DNA of 64,000 nt from an uncultured Oleispira sp. (GCA_913019965.1 CAJVZR010000001.1:113039-177038); one strand, 5' to 3'. Numbered from the stretch's first letter, positions 35,299 through 44,797 are shown. Program-made: numbers and translations. The notes: generated by a model from the sequence alone, not told the origin.

Positions 35299-35895
35299 AT
35301 GGAAGTATTAACGATATTATTGGCAGAACAGCCTGCGGGTTTTTCTGAACATCAACTCTTAACATTATTGCAAAGCCCACCGCATGAGTTCTTTGCCCCA
35401 GATGCATTACGAGACCCTTTAGTTTTGTTTCAAACCCACTTTCTACTTTTTCATTGTCTTTATTTATTACAACAGGCGTGGGCTCTAGATAATCATGCGA
35501 CGTTAGAAATCTCGGCATTAAAAATTATTAAGCATCCCATCGAGAATTCGGCTTACTCTCCTATTAATTATAAGGACGAACCTCTTTTACAAGCCGACCC
35601 ATTAGCTCAATACTACTTAGACTGGTCACACTTTTCGACGACTAGCAGCCAGGATGTTGAAGCATTATTAACTAATTTCTGGCAAAAAGTTTTTGTGCCC
35701 CAGCATGACGAGGATATCAAAACGGCTTTACAATTAATGGAGTTAGACGCCCCTATTCCTACTGCTGATTTGAAAGTACAATATCGCCGCTTAGCGCAGC
35801 AGCATCACCCCGATAAAGGTGGGGATAGCGATATTTTTAAACAAATATGTCAAGCCTTCCATCGATTAAAGCAATTCAATCTTCATTCGCTCTAA
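35299..35895 (+). CDS. DnaJ-domain (J-domain) protein
   Basis: A protein with a C-terminal J domain (about residues 142-195 counted from ATG 35299), containing YRRLAQQHHPDKGG with the HPD motif that stimulates Hsp70 (DnaK) ATPase. The N-terminal two thirds are unrecognised but soluble (LLQSPPHEFF, WALDNHATLEISALKI). The ATG at 35299 lacks a good ribosome site; an in-frame ATT at 35254 has AAGGA seven bases upstream and would give 213 residues starting MIKPLNLEEEL. Probably a DnaK co-chaperone with a specific client. Confidence 0.83.
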   Translation: MEVLTILLAEQPAGFSEHQLLTLLQSPPHEFFAPDALRDPLVLFQTHFLLFHCLYLLQQAWALDNHATLEISALKIIKHPIENSAYSPINYKDEPLLQADPLAQYYLDWSHFSTTSSQDVEALLTNFWQKVFVPQHDEDIKTALQLMELDAPIPTADLKVQYRRLAQQHHPDKGGDSDIFKQICQAFHRLKQFNLHSL

Positions 35896-35932
35896 GCACG
35901 GCATCGAACGACTAGGAACTTTATTCAGCGCT

Positions 35933-36973
35933 ATGACAAACTTAATTCAATCATTGATTAGCTTATTATTTATCTCATCTATCAGCCTGTCGGCTCATAG
36001 CTTAGTTGTTTTACAATATCATCATGTTGACCTAGGCACGCCCAACTCCACCAGTGTCAGCCCAGAGCAATTCATCGAACATATGAATCTAATCGAATCT
36101 TTAGGTTTTAAAGTGGTCGATCTAGAAAGCGCTAGCCGTAAACTCTTAGATCCTACAAGCCCGAAAGAACCTAAAAGTATGCAAGTCGCTATTAGCTTTG
36201 ATGACGCTTATTATTCCATTTTCGCTAATGCTTACCCAGAGCTTAAGCGCCGTGGCTGGCCCTTTACTATTTTCGTCAATACCCAAGCGGTTAATGAGCG
36301 TAATCGCGGCATTATGAGCTGGCAACAGATTAAGGAATTAGTAGACAACGGCATCACCATTGCCAACCATTCTGTTAGCCATGCTCACCTGCCCTCGATA
36401 CCAAAAGGTTTAAATTTAGAACAATGGTTAGCGCAAGAAATATTAAGCGCCCAAGAAGAGCTATCCCGCCGTTTAGGCAAGGTCGGTAATATGTTGGCCT
36501 ACCCTTATGGCGAATTCACCCTAGCCATGGCACCTTGGCTACAAGAAAAGCACATGCTGGCTTTTGGCCAACAGTCAGGGCCCATTGGAAAATTCAGTCA
36601 TCCTCAAGCTCTGCCACGCTTTCCTGCATCAGGAATCTACGCCAATGTGAAAACATTAAAAACGAAACTATTAAGTTTGGCTATGCCGGTACACCCCTCG
36701 CAATTACAAGAGCCTATGATTCGTGCAGAGAACAACCCGCCTAAATTAGCCATTGAACTGATGCCCAGTGATTATAATTCTAAACGCATCCAATGCTTTG
36801 CTAGCCAGCAAGGTGCGATTCCGACTGAAGTTAAAAAAGACGCAGAAAGTATTCTATTGACCAGCCAAGCTAAGGAAAAGTTATCCGGAAAAAGAAGCCG
36901 CTATAACTGTACGGCGCCAAGTAAACAAAAAGGTCGTTATTATTGGTATTCACAGCCTTGGCAAATGTATTAA
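35933..36973 (+). CDS. Exported polysaccharide deacetylase
   Basis: A 346-residue NodB-fold carbohydrate esterase of family 4 type. Signal peptide about 1-22. Motif 1 SFDDAYYS (metal-binding Asp pair), motif 2 HSVSHAHL (HX3H), and motif 3 YPYGEF are visible. The N-terminal LQYHHVDLGTPNSTSVSP is typical of PgaB-like and related secreted deacetylases. About 80 C-terminal residues are an extra domain of unknown fold with two cysteines. The substrate (peptidoglycan, poly-N-acetylglucosamine or other) is not clear. Confidence 0.88.
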   Translation: MTNLIQSLISLLFISSISLSAHSLVVLQYHHVDLGTPNSTSVSPEQFIEHMNLIESLGFKVVDLESASRKLLDPTSPKEPKSMQVAISFDDAYYSIFANAYPELKRRGWPFTIFVNTQAVNERNRGIMSWQQIKELVDNGITIANHSVSHAHLPSIPKGLNLEQWLAQEILSAQEELSRRLGKVGNMLAYPYGEFTLAMAPWLQEKHMLAFGQQSGPIGKFSHPQALPRFPASGIYANVKTLKTKLLSLAMPVHPSQLQEPMIRAENNPPKLAIELMPSDYNSKRIQCFASQQGAIPTEVKKDAESILLTSQAKEKLSGKRSRYNCTAPSKQKGRYYWYSQPWQMY

Positions 36974-36991
36974 CCCTAGATCGACCACCGC

Positions 36992-37711
36992 TCAATAAGC
37001 CGCGTCTTTTTCAATCTGCTTTAACTGCGCCTCAAGCTCCTTATAGTGTGGGAGTTTTTCGGCCATCAAGCGATAAAAGTTAGCGCTATGATCAAAGAAG
37101 TGGCTATGACAAAGCTCATGTACGACCACCATTTCGATTATTTCTGGTTTCAGCTCAAGCAATTTCAAATTAAGGTTGATATAGCCTTTGCTCGATAGCG
37201 ACCCCCAACGGCTGCGCATTTTTTTCACCCGTAATATAGGTCTAGAAATTAATGCACCTTGAGAAAAATGAGGCCACCAGCGGTCTATTAATTGCTGAAA
37301 GATGTCTTTTGCTTGCTGTCGCTGCCATAGCTCAACCTTAGCGTTCAAACTGCTGCTATCCCAAGATTGAGGAAAATAACAAATACCGGCTAATAATACC
37401 GGCTGCTTACTTTTTTGGGCACTTTGCTGAAAACGAAAGATTTCCCCCAAATACAGCATTTGCTCTCTTTCAATTTGCTGTCGAACATCAAATTGCTCCA
37501 AGCGTTGCTGAAGCCAAAGAGTATGTGAATTCAAAAAGGCCATTAATTCTTTTTTAGGACAGCGAAGGGGGATTTTTACTTCAATCTCCCCTTTCTCTGT
37601 TACCGCTAATCGTAGAGATTTTCGCTTCATCGCACGAATCGTCACATTAACGTCTTGTCCATTTAATTGAATCGAAGTGTGATGGGTCAATGATTGTCTC
37701 GCTGGGCTCAT
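36992..37711 (-). CDS. YgjP-like M48-type metallopeptidase
   Basis: A 239-residue cytoplasmic protein of the YgjP/DUF45 zinc-peptidase group. Seen: HELCH (the HEXXH zinc motif) in VVVHELCHSHFFDHSANFY, and upstream MRSRWGSLSSKGYINLNLKL, the family signature. Its role in the cell is poorly defined. The start at 37711 gives a reasonable length; it is divergent from the UPF0149 gene with a 50-base gap. Confidence 0.88.
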   Translation of the reverse strand: MSPARQSLTHHTSIQLNGQDVNVTIRAMKRKSLRLAVTEKGEIEVKIPLRCPKKELMAFLNSHTLWLQQRLEQFDVRQQIEREQMLYLGEIFRFQQSAQKSKQPVLLAGICYFPQSWDSSSLNAKVELWQRQQAKDIFQQLIDRWWPHFSQGALISRPILRVKKMRSRWGSLSSKGYINLNLKLLELKPEIIEMVVVHELCHSHFFDHSANFYRLMAEKLPHYKELEAQLKQIEKDAAY

Positions 37712-37761
37712 CTTCTGTATTGAATCCTGATATAATCGGGCTAATTATTGGAGAGTATTGT

Positions 37762-38349
37762 ATGTCTGACTTGTTATCTATCCCAGCACTAGATGAAGAT
37801 GAACTCGAACTTCTTGGTCAAATGCTTGAAGATGAGCTTGAACGCCAAGATTCATTTGATTTTTTTGAAGTACATGGCCTAATTACGGCCATTAAGACGG
37901 GCCCGATTAATCTTGAATGGGCTCAGATCTATGACATTATTTTCCCCAACAAAACAGCCTTCACGGATGAGCAATTGGAGCGTGTGCAGCGTTTAATCCG
38001 CAAGCTCAGCTACGAAATTCAGGCTTGGCTAGATTCCGGCGAAGACTTCCCTGTACCTTGCGATCTAACACTACAGGTTGAAGATGATGATGAAGAAGGT
38101 GCCGCGATTGAAGCATGGGCTGCAGGCTTCATGGCCGGTGTATTACAAGGTGAAGAGACTTGGTACGGTAAAGAAGAAGATAAGATGGCGGAATGGATTT
38201 TCCCTATCATGTACGCATCCGGCTTATTTGCAGAAGAAGCCGAAATGGCGGAAATCGATGAAGACGAAGATTTATCGAATCAAATGTGTATTAATATCCC
38301 TCCTGCCGTCATCGAAATGTTTTTACACTTTCATGCCAGTAAAGGCTAG
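37762..38349 (+). CDS. UPF0149 (YgfB/YecA-type) protein
   Basis: Start chosen at ATG 37762, preceded by GGAG eight bases away; the frame opens 72 bases earlier inside the neighbour's leader. The 195-residue all-helical acidic protein has family features AWAAGFMAGVLQGEETWYG and an N-terminal FDFFEVHGLITAI. Some members carry a C-terminal SEC-C zinc domain; none is seen here. Function not established for this form. Confidence 0.85.
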   Translation: MSDLLSIPALDEDELELLGQMLEDELERQDSFDFFEVHGLITAIKTGPINLEWAQIYDIIFPNKTAFTDEQLERVQRLIRKLSYEIQAWLDSGEDFPVPCDLTLQVEDDDEEGAAIEAWAAGFMAGVLQGEETWYGKEEDKMAEWIFPIMYASGLFAEEAEMAEIDEDEDLSNQMCINIPPAVIEMFLHFHASKG

Positions 38350-38385
38350 CCTGATCTGCTAACTTGGTTAGATTACCTGGGGTCA

Positions 38386-40077
38386 TTAGTCTTTTCGATA
38401 GCGATAAGTGACCTCAATACAGCGGCCACTATCAGTGAAAGTCATACTTTCGCTGAGCTGCTCCACTAAAGATAACCCACGACCATGACTTTCTTCACCA
38501 CTACTCAATACCAGTTGTTGAAAATCAAAGCCGCTTCCTGAGTCCTGAACAGTGATAATCAGTTCACCACCAGCGTCCATGAGTCTATGTGCAATATGAA
38601 TATCAATTTGACCCTTATCGTATTCCGATAATCGCTGTTCCCTTAAAGCATAATAATTGAACAACCCTTCGGGTCCATCTTTTAAACTTGATTCTAATTC
38701 TAATACACCATGATCTAATGCATTATTATAGGTTTCTGAAATTAATACCGATAATACCGGTTTATCGCTGTATAACCCGGTTGCTTCTCCGACCATATCA
38801 ACCAGTTGCGAGACAGGACTACCTAATCGTAGCTCCGTTATCGATAATTTCATATCGATCGACCAAGGCACTGGTGCTCGATTGATATCATAAGCGACCT
38901 GGTGCAGCTGATTTTCTTTTATGTTATTAAAACTCACAGGTCCTGCTGAAATACTCACAAGACTGATATCATCATCTTGGGTCAAATTACCTTGTTGATA
39001 ACCAATAAAGCGATGAAAGCCTTTACGAACTTTTTCAATATCACACTGGGAACGTTCTAATACTGTCTCAAACCGCTGACGGCCAAACAACTCACCACGA
39101 TCATTAGCCGCTTCTAATATGCCATCCGTATAAAATATTACCTTGTCACTTGGGGCCAATTTAAATTCTAAACTCCCCGTATTAAATACATCATCTTCTA
39201 ATATGCCCAAAGGCATATGCAATGACGAGATGCGCTCACTGACTTGGTAGTTATCATTCAATATCAAGCTATCGTGCAAGCCCCCTGACCACAATCGCAA
39301 CTGATCACCTTGAGAGTTTAATTCTGCAATGACACAGGCACAAAACATATAATCGGGCAAAAAATCAACCAGAACACGGTTCAACTCTCGGGCGAGATCT
39401 CCTACAGACAGCTGCTTTAAAACTAAAGAATGGAATAACTGAGATAATGGCAAACTGCCTAATGCCGCAGGTAAACCATGGCCGGTGAAATCACCTAACA
39501 TGACGTAAACGCCACCTGCAGGAGATTTGGCAATTAATAAGACATCACCATTAAATTGTGATGCGCTGGATAAGTAGGTTTCAATATTTTCGCAGTTTTG
39601 ATGATTAACCTGAGTTGCATGATCGAAGACATGTTGCGCCATTTCTTGCTCTTGCATCAAACGATTATGCAAATAGGTTAACTCGGTATGCTGCTGCTCT
39701 GCTTTTCGATGCAAATCAATAGTCCGTATATGAGCCGCAATTTTTGCATTGAACATGATCTGGTTGAAGGGTCTAACGAGGTAATCATCGCCAAATTCAA
39801 GACAACGAACCAATGCATCCTCATCTTGTAAGGCCGTAATGAAGATGATTGGAACAAAATAATCGCCAATCTTTTCTTTTAATTGCTTTGCCGCCAAATA
39901 ACCATCAACTTTTGGCATGACGACATCCATGAAAATAAGATCAGCACCATGGGTATCATAAGCAAGCAAGGCTTGTTCAGCATCAGGACAAGGAATCGCT
40001 ACGTGCCCTTGAAGTTCGACTAAGTGGGAGAGTAATACACGGTTTGCTTCTAGATCATCAACGATCAAAATTCGCAA
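38386..40077 (-). CDS. Response regulator-SpoIIE phosphatase-HATPase fusion
   Basis: A 563-residue three-domain switch protein. Residues 1-120 are a receiver domain with phospho-accepting D51 (FMDVVMP); about 150-390 a PP2C/SpoIIE phosphatase (GDFTGHGLPAALGSLPL, YTDGILEA); about 405-560 a HATPase_c serine kinase of anti-sigma type (ETYNNALDHG, GSGFDFQQL, GRGLSLVEQL). Such proteins dephosphorylate and phosphorylate an STAS partner. The STAS protein at 40080 is encoded two bases upstream, so they form a partner-switching module downstream of an unseen sensor kinase. Confidence 0.92.
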   Translation of the reverse strand: MRILIVDDLEANRVLLSHLVELQGHVAIPCPDAEQALLAYDTHGADLIFMDVVMPKVDGYLAAKQLKEKIGDYFVPIIFITALQDEDALVRCLEFGDDYLVRPFNQIMFNAKIAAHIRTIDLHRKAEQQHTELTYLHNRLMQEQEMAQHVFDHATQVNHQNCENIETYLSSASQFNGDVLLIAKSPAGGVYVMLGDFTGHGLPAALGSLPLSQLFHSLVLKQLSVGDLARELNRVLVDFLPDYMFCACVIAELNSQGDQLRLWSGGLHDSLILNDNYQVSERISSLHMPLGILEDDVFNTGSLEFKLAPSDKVIFYTDGILEAANDRGELFGRQRFETVLERSQCDIEKVRKGFHRFIGYQQGNLTQDDDISLVSISAGPVSFNNIKENQLHQVAYDINRAPVPWSIDMKLSITELRLGSPVSQLVDMVGEATGLYSDKPVLSVLISETYNNALDHGVLELESSLKDGPEGLFNYYALREQRLSEYDKGQIDIHIAHRLMDAGGELIITVQDSGSGFDFQQLVLSSGEESHGRGLSLVEQLSESMTFTDSGRCIEVTYRYRKD

Positions 40078-40079
40078 AA

Positions 40080-40388
40080 TCAGTTCACCTTAAAAAAATG
40101 ATCAAGGCGTGCGGCTAATAATGCATCTCGTATGTGGGGCTTACAATTATTAAGCTCTATACGGCCACTGTCTAATTTTAGCTCTTTTTTTAGAGTCAGT
40201 AATAATCCCATTCCAGAACTATCCATATGCTCAGAGCGGCTTAAATCAATTGAAATTCCCGCAATTGGCCCCTCTACTTCTAATGTGTAGGCATTGCGAA
40301 AATCTTGTAGAATTGAAAAGTCAAAGCGCCCAGCAATCGCAATATTTAAATGATTACCTTGCTGGTTACTTGTAACAGTCGATGACAT
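40080..40388 (-). CDS. STAS-domain anti-sigma-factor antagonist
   Basis: A 102-residue single STAS domain. Seen: SRSEHMDSSGMGLLLTLKKEL, with the DSSG segment holding the serine that the paired HATPase would phosphorylate. It is regulated by the adjacent fusion protein: dephosphorylated STAS binds a target, often an anti-sigma kinase or a diguanylate cyclase. AGGAG lies eight bases before the ATG. First gene of a two-gene operon with the receiver-phosphatase-kinase. Confidence 0.9.
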   Translation of the reverse strand: MSSTVTSNQQGNHLNIAIAGRFDFSILQDFRNAYTLEVEGPIAGISIDLSRSEHMDSSGMGLLLTLKKELKLDSGRIELNNCKPHIRDALLAARLDHFFKVN

Positions 40389-40471
40389 CTAAGCATCTCC
40401 TAAAAAGCATGTCGTAGTTATATACTTTTAGTGTAGATGCTATCTATAGAGTTACCTGATTAATCATGTTT

Positions 40472-41791
40472 TTATTCATAAGAAGTCAGCCAAACCTCAA
40501 CCCGTCGGTTTTTCAACCGCCCTTCCTCTCTCAAGTTGGATGCTACCGGGAGTTGATCCCCATAACCATGACTGTATTTAGGGTAAATCCCCTGTTTGAC
40601 TAATTCACGACGGACAGCCATAGCCCGTAACTTAGATAATAATTGTGACCTTTGCTGAGTCTTTTTCTGATCACCAAAGCCGATCAAAACCAACTTTTTG
40701 TTGCCATGCTCATGGCTAAATTTAACCAAGCGCTTAATGTCTCTTAATCCACGGTTATCTAACTTGGCACTGCCTTGTTTAAAGCGAAAGTTAACGGTTA
40801 ACCTTTGGCTATCATCCGTTAGTTGCTGGAAATCAGCGGGTAAATCGCTATAGCCAACAGGCTCAACCGCCTCAATATTTTGCGCAATAAAACCGCTTTC
40901 TGCGACGATTTCCTGGCCTTCTGGGCTTAAAACAAACTGAATAAATGGATCGACATGGGGATTAACCGAGTTATGGAGAGTATAAAAATACAGCCGCCTT
41001 GATAATGCGTAATCCTCAGTCGAAATGGTCAACTGAGTGGGCTTTAAAGCCTTAGAAAAACCATCTGAAACGGCAATCATCTTTGCCTTACGCACCGAAG
41101 GCAGACCGACAAAACCAATCCCATTAACATCTCGACTCACATGGTCAGATAACTCATCATTAGCTTCAAAACGAAGGGCATTATCAGCCAGCTCAGACTT
41201 TCCTAAGACCATGCGCTTAAAACTATCCCAAGTACCTGACTTATGGTCACGGCTATACAGTGAGATCTCCCCTCTACGTCCACCCAGCTCGGACCAGTTT
41301 GAAATTTTGCCGGTAAATATTTGAGCTATTTGCTCAACCGTTAATTCATTTATAGGATTATTAGGGTGTAATATAATTGCCAAACCATCAATGCCTATGA
41401 TGTGTTCAGATTTCTCACTATTAAGATCCGTCATTATCGACAGGCTATCGATCTCCTTCTGCTTAGCAGGCCTAGAGGCTGCTGCAATGTCTGCAAGACC
41501 TTCTTTTAACCCTCGAAATCCAGTCCCACTGCCATGAGCATTGATATTCACTTTTATAACTTGCTCATATTGACCCAGCTTAGCTAACGTAAGGCTTTCA
41601 TTCTCCAACTTAGAATGGCTTTCAATATTCTTTGCGCCTAGGCTAGCCAAATAGCCTGAAACCAGTGCGGGCGCTAAGCTAGCCCCAATGGTATTGGATC
41701 CATGAATAGCAAAAATATTAGCTTGGGGATTAAGATCAGCGTGAAGCCAATGAGAGAATAAAGACAAAAGTAGAATGAGGTTTTTTAACAT
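40472..41791 (-). CDS. PstS-like binding domain fused to OmpA C-terminal domain
   Basis: A 439-residue periplasmic protein from ATG 41791 (a GTG at 41806 is an alternative). Signal peptide about 1-18 (HWLHA/D). Residues about 24-310 form a PstS-like phosphate-binding-type fold (HGSNTIGASLAPALV, AAASRPAKQKEIDSL, YSRDHKSGTWDSFKR). The C-terminal 120 residues are an OmpA-like peptidoglycan-binding domain (FRFKQGSAKLDNRGLRDI and a C-terminal NRRVEVWL). The fusion anchors a ligand-binding domain to the cell wall. It is separated from the STAS gene by 84 bases and may be co-regulated rather than co-transcribed. Confidence 0.88.
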   Translation of the reverse strand: MLKNLILLLSLFSHWLHADLNPQANIFAIHGSNTIGASLAPALVSGYLASLGAKNIESHSKLENESLTLAKLGQYEQVIKVNINAHGSGTGFRGLKEGLADIAAASRPAKQKEIDSLSIMTDLNSEKSEHIIGIDGLAIILHPNNPINELTVEQIAQIFTGKISNWSELGGRRGEISLYSRDHKSGTWDSFKRMVLGKSELADNALRFEANDELSDHVSRDVNGIGFVGLPSVRKAKMIAVSDGFSKALKPTQLTISTEDYALSRRLYFYTLHNSVNPHVDPFIQFVLSPEGQEIVAESGFIAQNIEAVEPVGYSDLPADFQQLTDDSQRLTVNFRFKQGSAKLDNRGLRDIKRLVKFSHEHGNKKLVLIGFGDQKKTQQRSQLLSKLRAMAVRRELVKQGIYPKYSHGYGDQLPVASNLREEGRLKNRRVEVWLTSYE

Positions 41792-41899
41792 TCGGTACTG
41801 CACCACCTATAAAGAAGTATGGTGATGCAGAATAAATGAGAATTATGACAATTTTATGTCAATAAAAGTGTCCTAATCCCAACGGTAAGCTATTGAAAT

Positions 41900-42556
41900 T
41901 TAGTGGGTATTCTTAATAAAGGGAATTTCAGCTTGCTGATACTTTTCTTGTTTTAGCATCTCACGCAAATTACTCATCGTATAATAAGGGGTATCCACGA
42001 CAACACTGTTCGCTAACCACGCAGGTAAGCTACCACCTGGATCAGCATGAACTTGATAAACGATTTTAACTTTCCCTTCCGCAATAGGGGTAAACGCCCA
42101 AAACCCCGTCATATGAGGAATACGGACATAATCATCATCTATCGGTAGATAATCTGCAACGACACTCACATCTATGCGCATTGTCAGCGTTTCAGGATCT
42201 TGGCTCATTGAAGAAGAAACAACGGCATCACGGTCGCTAACTGGCCAAGGAGCGCCATTGATAAAATAGGTAATGGCGTTTCTTTCGTCAAGTTGCTCTA
42301 CCACTTCAAACTTTTCACACTGATGCATCCACTTTGGAGCCGCTTGGCTATCAAGCATCAGCGCCGCGAGAGTCGTCAATTGAGTTTCTACCAACATCTC
42401 ACCTTTAAATTCTTTAAGGCTTGAGCCGGAAATTTCACGGGTATAAATTTTAAGCTGAAGATCTTCTTCCTCTTTTTCAAGTTCCCAATCACTGGTTTCG
42501 GCATGGGTAGAAAAGCTAAAAGAAGCCATGAATATTAAGACGGTTAGTAGGCGCAT
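41900..42556 (-). CDS. START-domain lipid-binding-like periplasmic protein
   Basis: A 218-residue protein with a signal peptide (about 1-19, THA/E) and a START/polyketide-cyclase-like fold. Visible: DWELEKEEEDLQLKIYTREI, the helix PKWMHQCEKFEVVEQ, YFINGAPWPVSDRDAV and a late VKIVYQVHADPGGSLPAWLANS, which is the common bacterial START pattern seen next to phosphate or membrane genes in Pseudomonas. It may carry a lipid or hydrophobic ligand in the periplasm. Ligand unknown. Confidence 0.82.
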   Translation of the reverse strand: MRLLTVLIFMASFSFSTHAETSDWELEKEEEDLQLKIYTREISGSSLKEFKGEMLVETQLTTLAALMLDSQAAPKWMHQCEKFEVVEQLDERNAITYFINGAPWPVSDRDAVVSSSMSQDPETLTMRIDVSVVADYLPIDDDYVRIPHMTGFWAFTPIAEGKVKIVYQVHADPGGSLPAWLANSVVVDTPYYTMSNLREMLKQEKYQQAEIPFIKNTH

Positions 42557-42672
42557 TCGAGTGCTATTCCAAATTATAATTGTAATGAGCAGTACTGTAC
42601 CTGCTCTAAATTACATTTAATAGGTGTAATTTGGCCATAGTCATGGCTTCAAATGACCAGAACAATACCTAT

Positions 42673-42978
42673 CTAATGACCACCTTGACAATTAGGTGAC
42701 GACTGACTGGTATTGCCCGCCTGCAGCCACTCTTCTTGGGTAAACAAGTGTAACGCTAAGGCATGGACTTCACCTGCCAGCTCATCCGCCAATATTTTAT
42801 AAATCATTTGATGTCGAGCAACGGGTCGTTTACCCAAAAATAAATCACTGACTAACGTTAAGTTAAAATGTGAGTTCAGCGCAGGACCTGAATGCATATG
42901 ACTCTCATTTAGAAGAATCAGTTCATTTGGAGCAAGCTCCTGCTCTACCTTGTTACGAATTGTCTGTTCAATTGTCAT
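42673..42978 (-). CDS. BolA-family protein
   Basis: Start placed at ATG 42978 (101 residues); the upstream ATG at 43023 adds an unlikely fifteen-residue leader. The stretch LNESHMHSGPALNSHFNLTLVSDLFLGK followed by RHQMIYKILADEL is typical of BolA, including the histidines that with a monothiol glutaredoxin bind an iron-sulphur cluster. BolA proteins influence morphology, biofilm and cluster trafficking. A C-terminal NCQGGH tail is unusual and might bind metal. Confidence 0.85.
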   Translation of the reverse strand: MTIEQTIRNKVEQELAPNELILLNESHMHSGPALNSHFNLTLVSDLFLGKRPVARHQMIYKILADELAGEVHALALHLFTQEEWLQAGNTSQSSPNCQGGH

Positions 42979-43089
42979 AAAACTAGCTGCCTCTTTTTGA
43001 TGGCTCAGATATACTGTTGCCATCTTATTGCACGTTGAGTAAAACTCGGTATCGTGTATGTATTAAATTTTTAAAACGGATCTTGAACT

Positions 43090-43761
43090 ATGCAAGCCCC
43101 AGAGCTGACCAATACCCAAGCCCTTATTGACCGCTATTATACCGAAGAGAAAGCAAAAAAAGCGCAAGCTTTAACCCAAGCTTCACTTAATTTGCAATTA
43201 GATGCGAATGATTTGGCGATGCTAAGCACGATTGCTAAGCGTTTTGGTAAGTCTCGTGATGATTTAGCCAAAGATGTATTGAGCCACGCCCTAATTGACC
43301 TTCTGACTCAACTTGAGCCGGGTGAGCGTAAATTGATTGCTCGTGACGCCGATGAAATGGGTAATTCCATGGCCCGTGAAATTGCTGAAGAGAATGGAAT
43401 CAAAGATACCAACCATAAGCCTAACGTTTGGAGTGGCCATGAGCGCACCATCGCTAAAGCTGAGAAAAAGCGAGCTAAAGAACTTGAAGATGCTCGTAAA
43501 GCTTCAAAAATCGAGCAAAAAAGTGCCGATCTAGCCGAAGAAGCTCAAGCGACATCAAGCCCAGCTGAAATCACTAACGATGTGGCACCGACAATGGATT
43601 CAGCAAACAATGATGAAGCCGCTGAAGAAATAGAAACCATCAATTCGACCGATGGCTCGACTGATACGGCTCAAGAAGAATTTACTCAAGATGGCGCACC
43701 TCAACAAGAGTCTGCTGAAGAATCATCAGAAAGTAGCTCTGATAATTCAGTTTTTGCTTAA
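43090..43761 (+). CDS. Hypothetical protein with acidic low-complexity tail
   Basis: A 223-residue soluble protein of no family I recognise. Residues 1-85 are helical and contain QLDANDLAMLSTIAKRFGKSRDDLAKDVLSHALIDLL in outline, a helix-turn-helix-like or ribbon-fold region; 100-145 are strongly basic and helical; 150-223 are an acidic, Ser/Glu/Asp/Gln-rich disordered tail. The basic-then-acidic arrangement resembles DNA or RNA-associated small proteins, but that is speculation. Divergent from the BolA-like gene. Confidence 0.55.
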   Translation: MQAPELTNTQALIDRYYTEEKAKKAQALTQASLNLQLDANDLAMLSTIAKRFGKSRDDLAKDVLSHALIDLLTQLEPGERKLIARDADEMGNSMAREIAEENGIKDTNHKPNVWSGHERTIAKAEKKRAKELEDARKASKIEQKSADLAEEAQATSSPAEITNDVAPTMDSANNDEAAEEIETINSTDGSTDTAQEEFTQDGAPQQESAEESSESSSDNSVFA

Positions 43762-43846
43762 CTAAGAGAGCAGCCTCTCTTAACGACCAGCCAGCCTCAT
43801 TCGAGCGCTGGCTCTTCACCAAGATTTATCTGGAAGTACATTATAT

Positions 43847-44797
43847 ATGGCCATTAACTGGTTCCCTGGGCACATGAACAGAGCCCGCAATCAAATTCTT
43901 GAAGCGATGCCTGATATCGATTTGATTGTTGAAGTATTGGACTCTCGCCTGCCCTACTCCAGTACCAACCCCTTGGTTGACGAACTGCGTGGGGGCAAGC
44001 CTTGCATCAAAGTTCTCAACAAAGATGATTTATCCGACCCTAAAATCACTAAACTCTGGATTGAGCACTTTCAGCAGCAAGAAAATACCCACGCTCTCGC
44101 GTTAGTCGCAGAAGATCATAAGCAAAGTCAAAAGCTTATTCAGATGATTAAAAGCATCGTCAATCAGAGTGCCGACAAAAAGAACAATATCCGAGTAATG
44201 GTGATGGGGATTCCAAACGTTGGTAAATCCACCCTGATCAACTCCCTAGCGGGTCGCTATATCGCTAATACGGGTGATGAACCCGCCGTGACCAAACGCC
44301 AACAGATGATTGACCTTAAAAATGGAGTTGTGCTGAGTGATACGCCGGGGATTTTATGGCCAAAATTTGAAAACTTTCATAGCGGCTACCGCCTAGCGAC
44401 GAGTGGTGCAATTAAAAATACCGCTATGGAATATGAAGACGTTGCCATGTACGCCTTAGAGTATTTTGCCAAAGCTTACCCTGATGCACTAAAGACGCGT
44501 TATAAGTTGGATGTATTAGCAGAATCAGGGGATAGCCTACTTGAAATGGTCGCCCGTAAACGCGGCTGTATTCGTAGTGGTGGCAAGCTTGATTTGCATA
44601 AAGCGGGAGAAATTGTATTACATGATTTCCGCTCTAAGAAAATTGGCTCTTTAAGCCTAGAAACACCAGAGATGATGATTGCGGAAGAGATTGCTGCGGA
44701 AGAGCTACGCTTAGCAAAAGAAGAAGCCAAAGCCGAGAGAAAACGTTTAGCGCTTAAGGGAAAACGCTTCCAAACGCCAAAGAAAGAAAGGCCTTAA
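43847..44797 (+). CDS. ylqF: YlqF/RbgA-type circularly permuted GTPase
   Basis: A ribosome-assembly GTPase acting in late maturation of the large subunit. The G-domain is circularly permuted: G4 NKDD at 58-61 precedes the P-loop GIPNVGKST at 121-129, then SDTPGI (G3). N-terminal MAINWFPGHMNRAR is the hallmark of the family. 316 residues, with a basic C-terminal tail. Followed by a terminator that overlaps the end of the convergent gene. Confidence 0.93.
   Translation: MAINWFPGHMNRARNQILEAMPDIDLIVEVLDSRLPYSSTNPLVDELRGGKPCIKVLNKDDLSDPKITKLWIEHFQQQENTHALALVAEDHKQSQKLIQMIKSIVNQSADKKNNIRVMVMGIPNVGKSTLINSLAGRYIANTGDEPAVTKRQQMIDLKNGVVLSDTPGILWPKFENFHSGYRLATSGAIKNTAMEYEDVAMYALEYFAKAYPDALKTRYKLDVLAESGDSLLEMVARKRGCIRSGGKLDLHKAGEIVLHDFRSKKIGSLSLETPEMMIAEEIAAEELRLAKEEAKAERKRLALKGKRFQTPKKERP

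Noticed and set aside
43763..43782. Hairpin after the gene at 43090 as a terminator
   Set aside because: The stem is good (TAAGAGAG/CTCTCTTA) but no T run follows, and ylqF is only 65 bases away, so read-through is likely.
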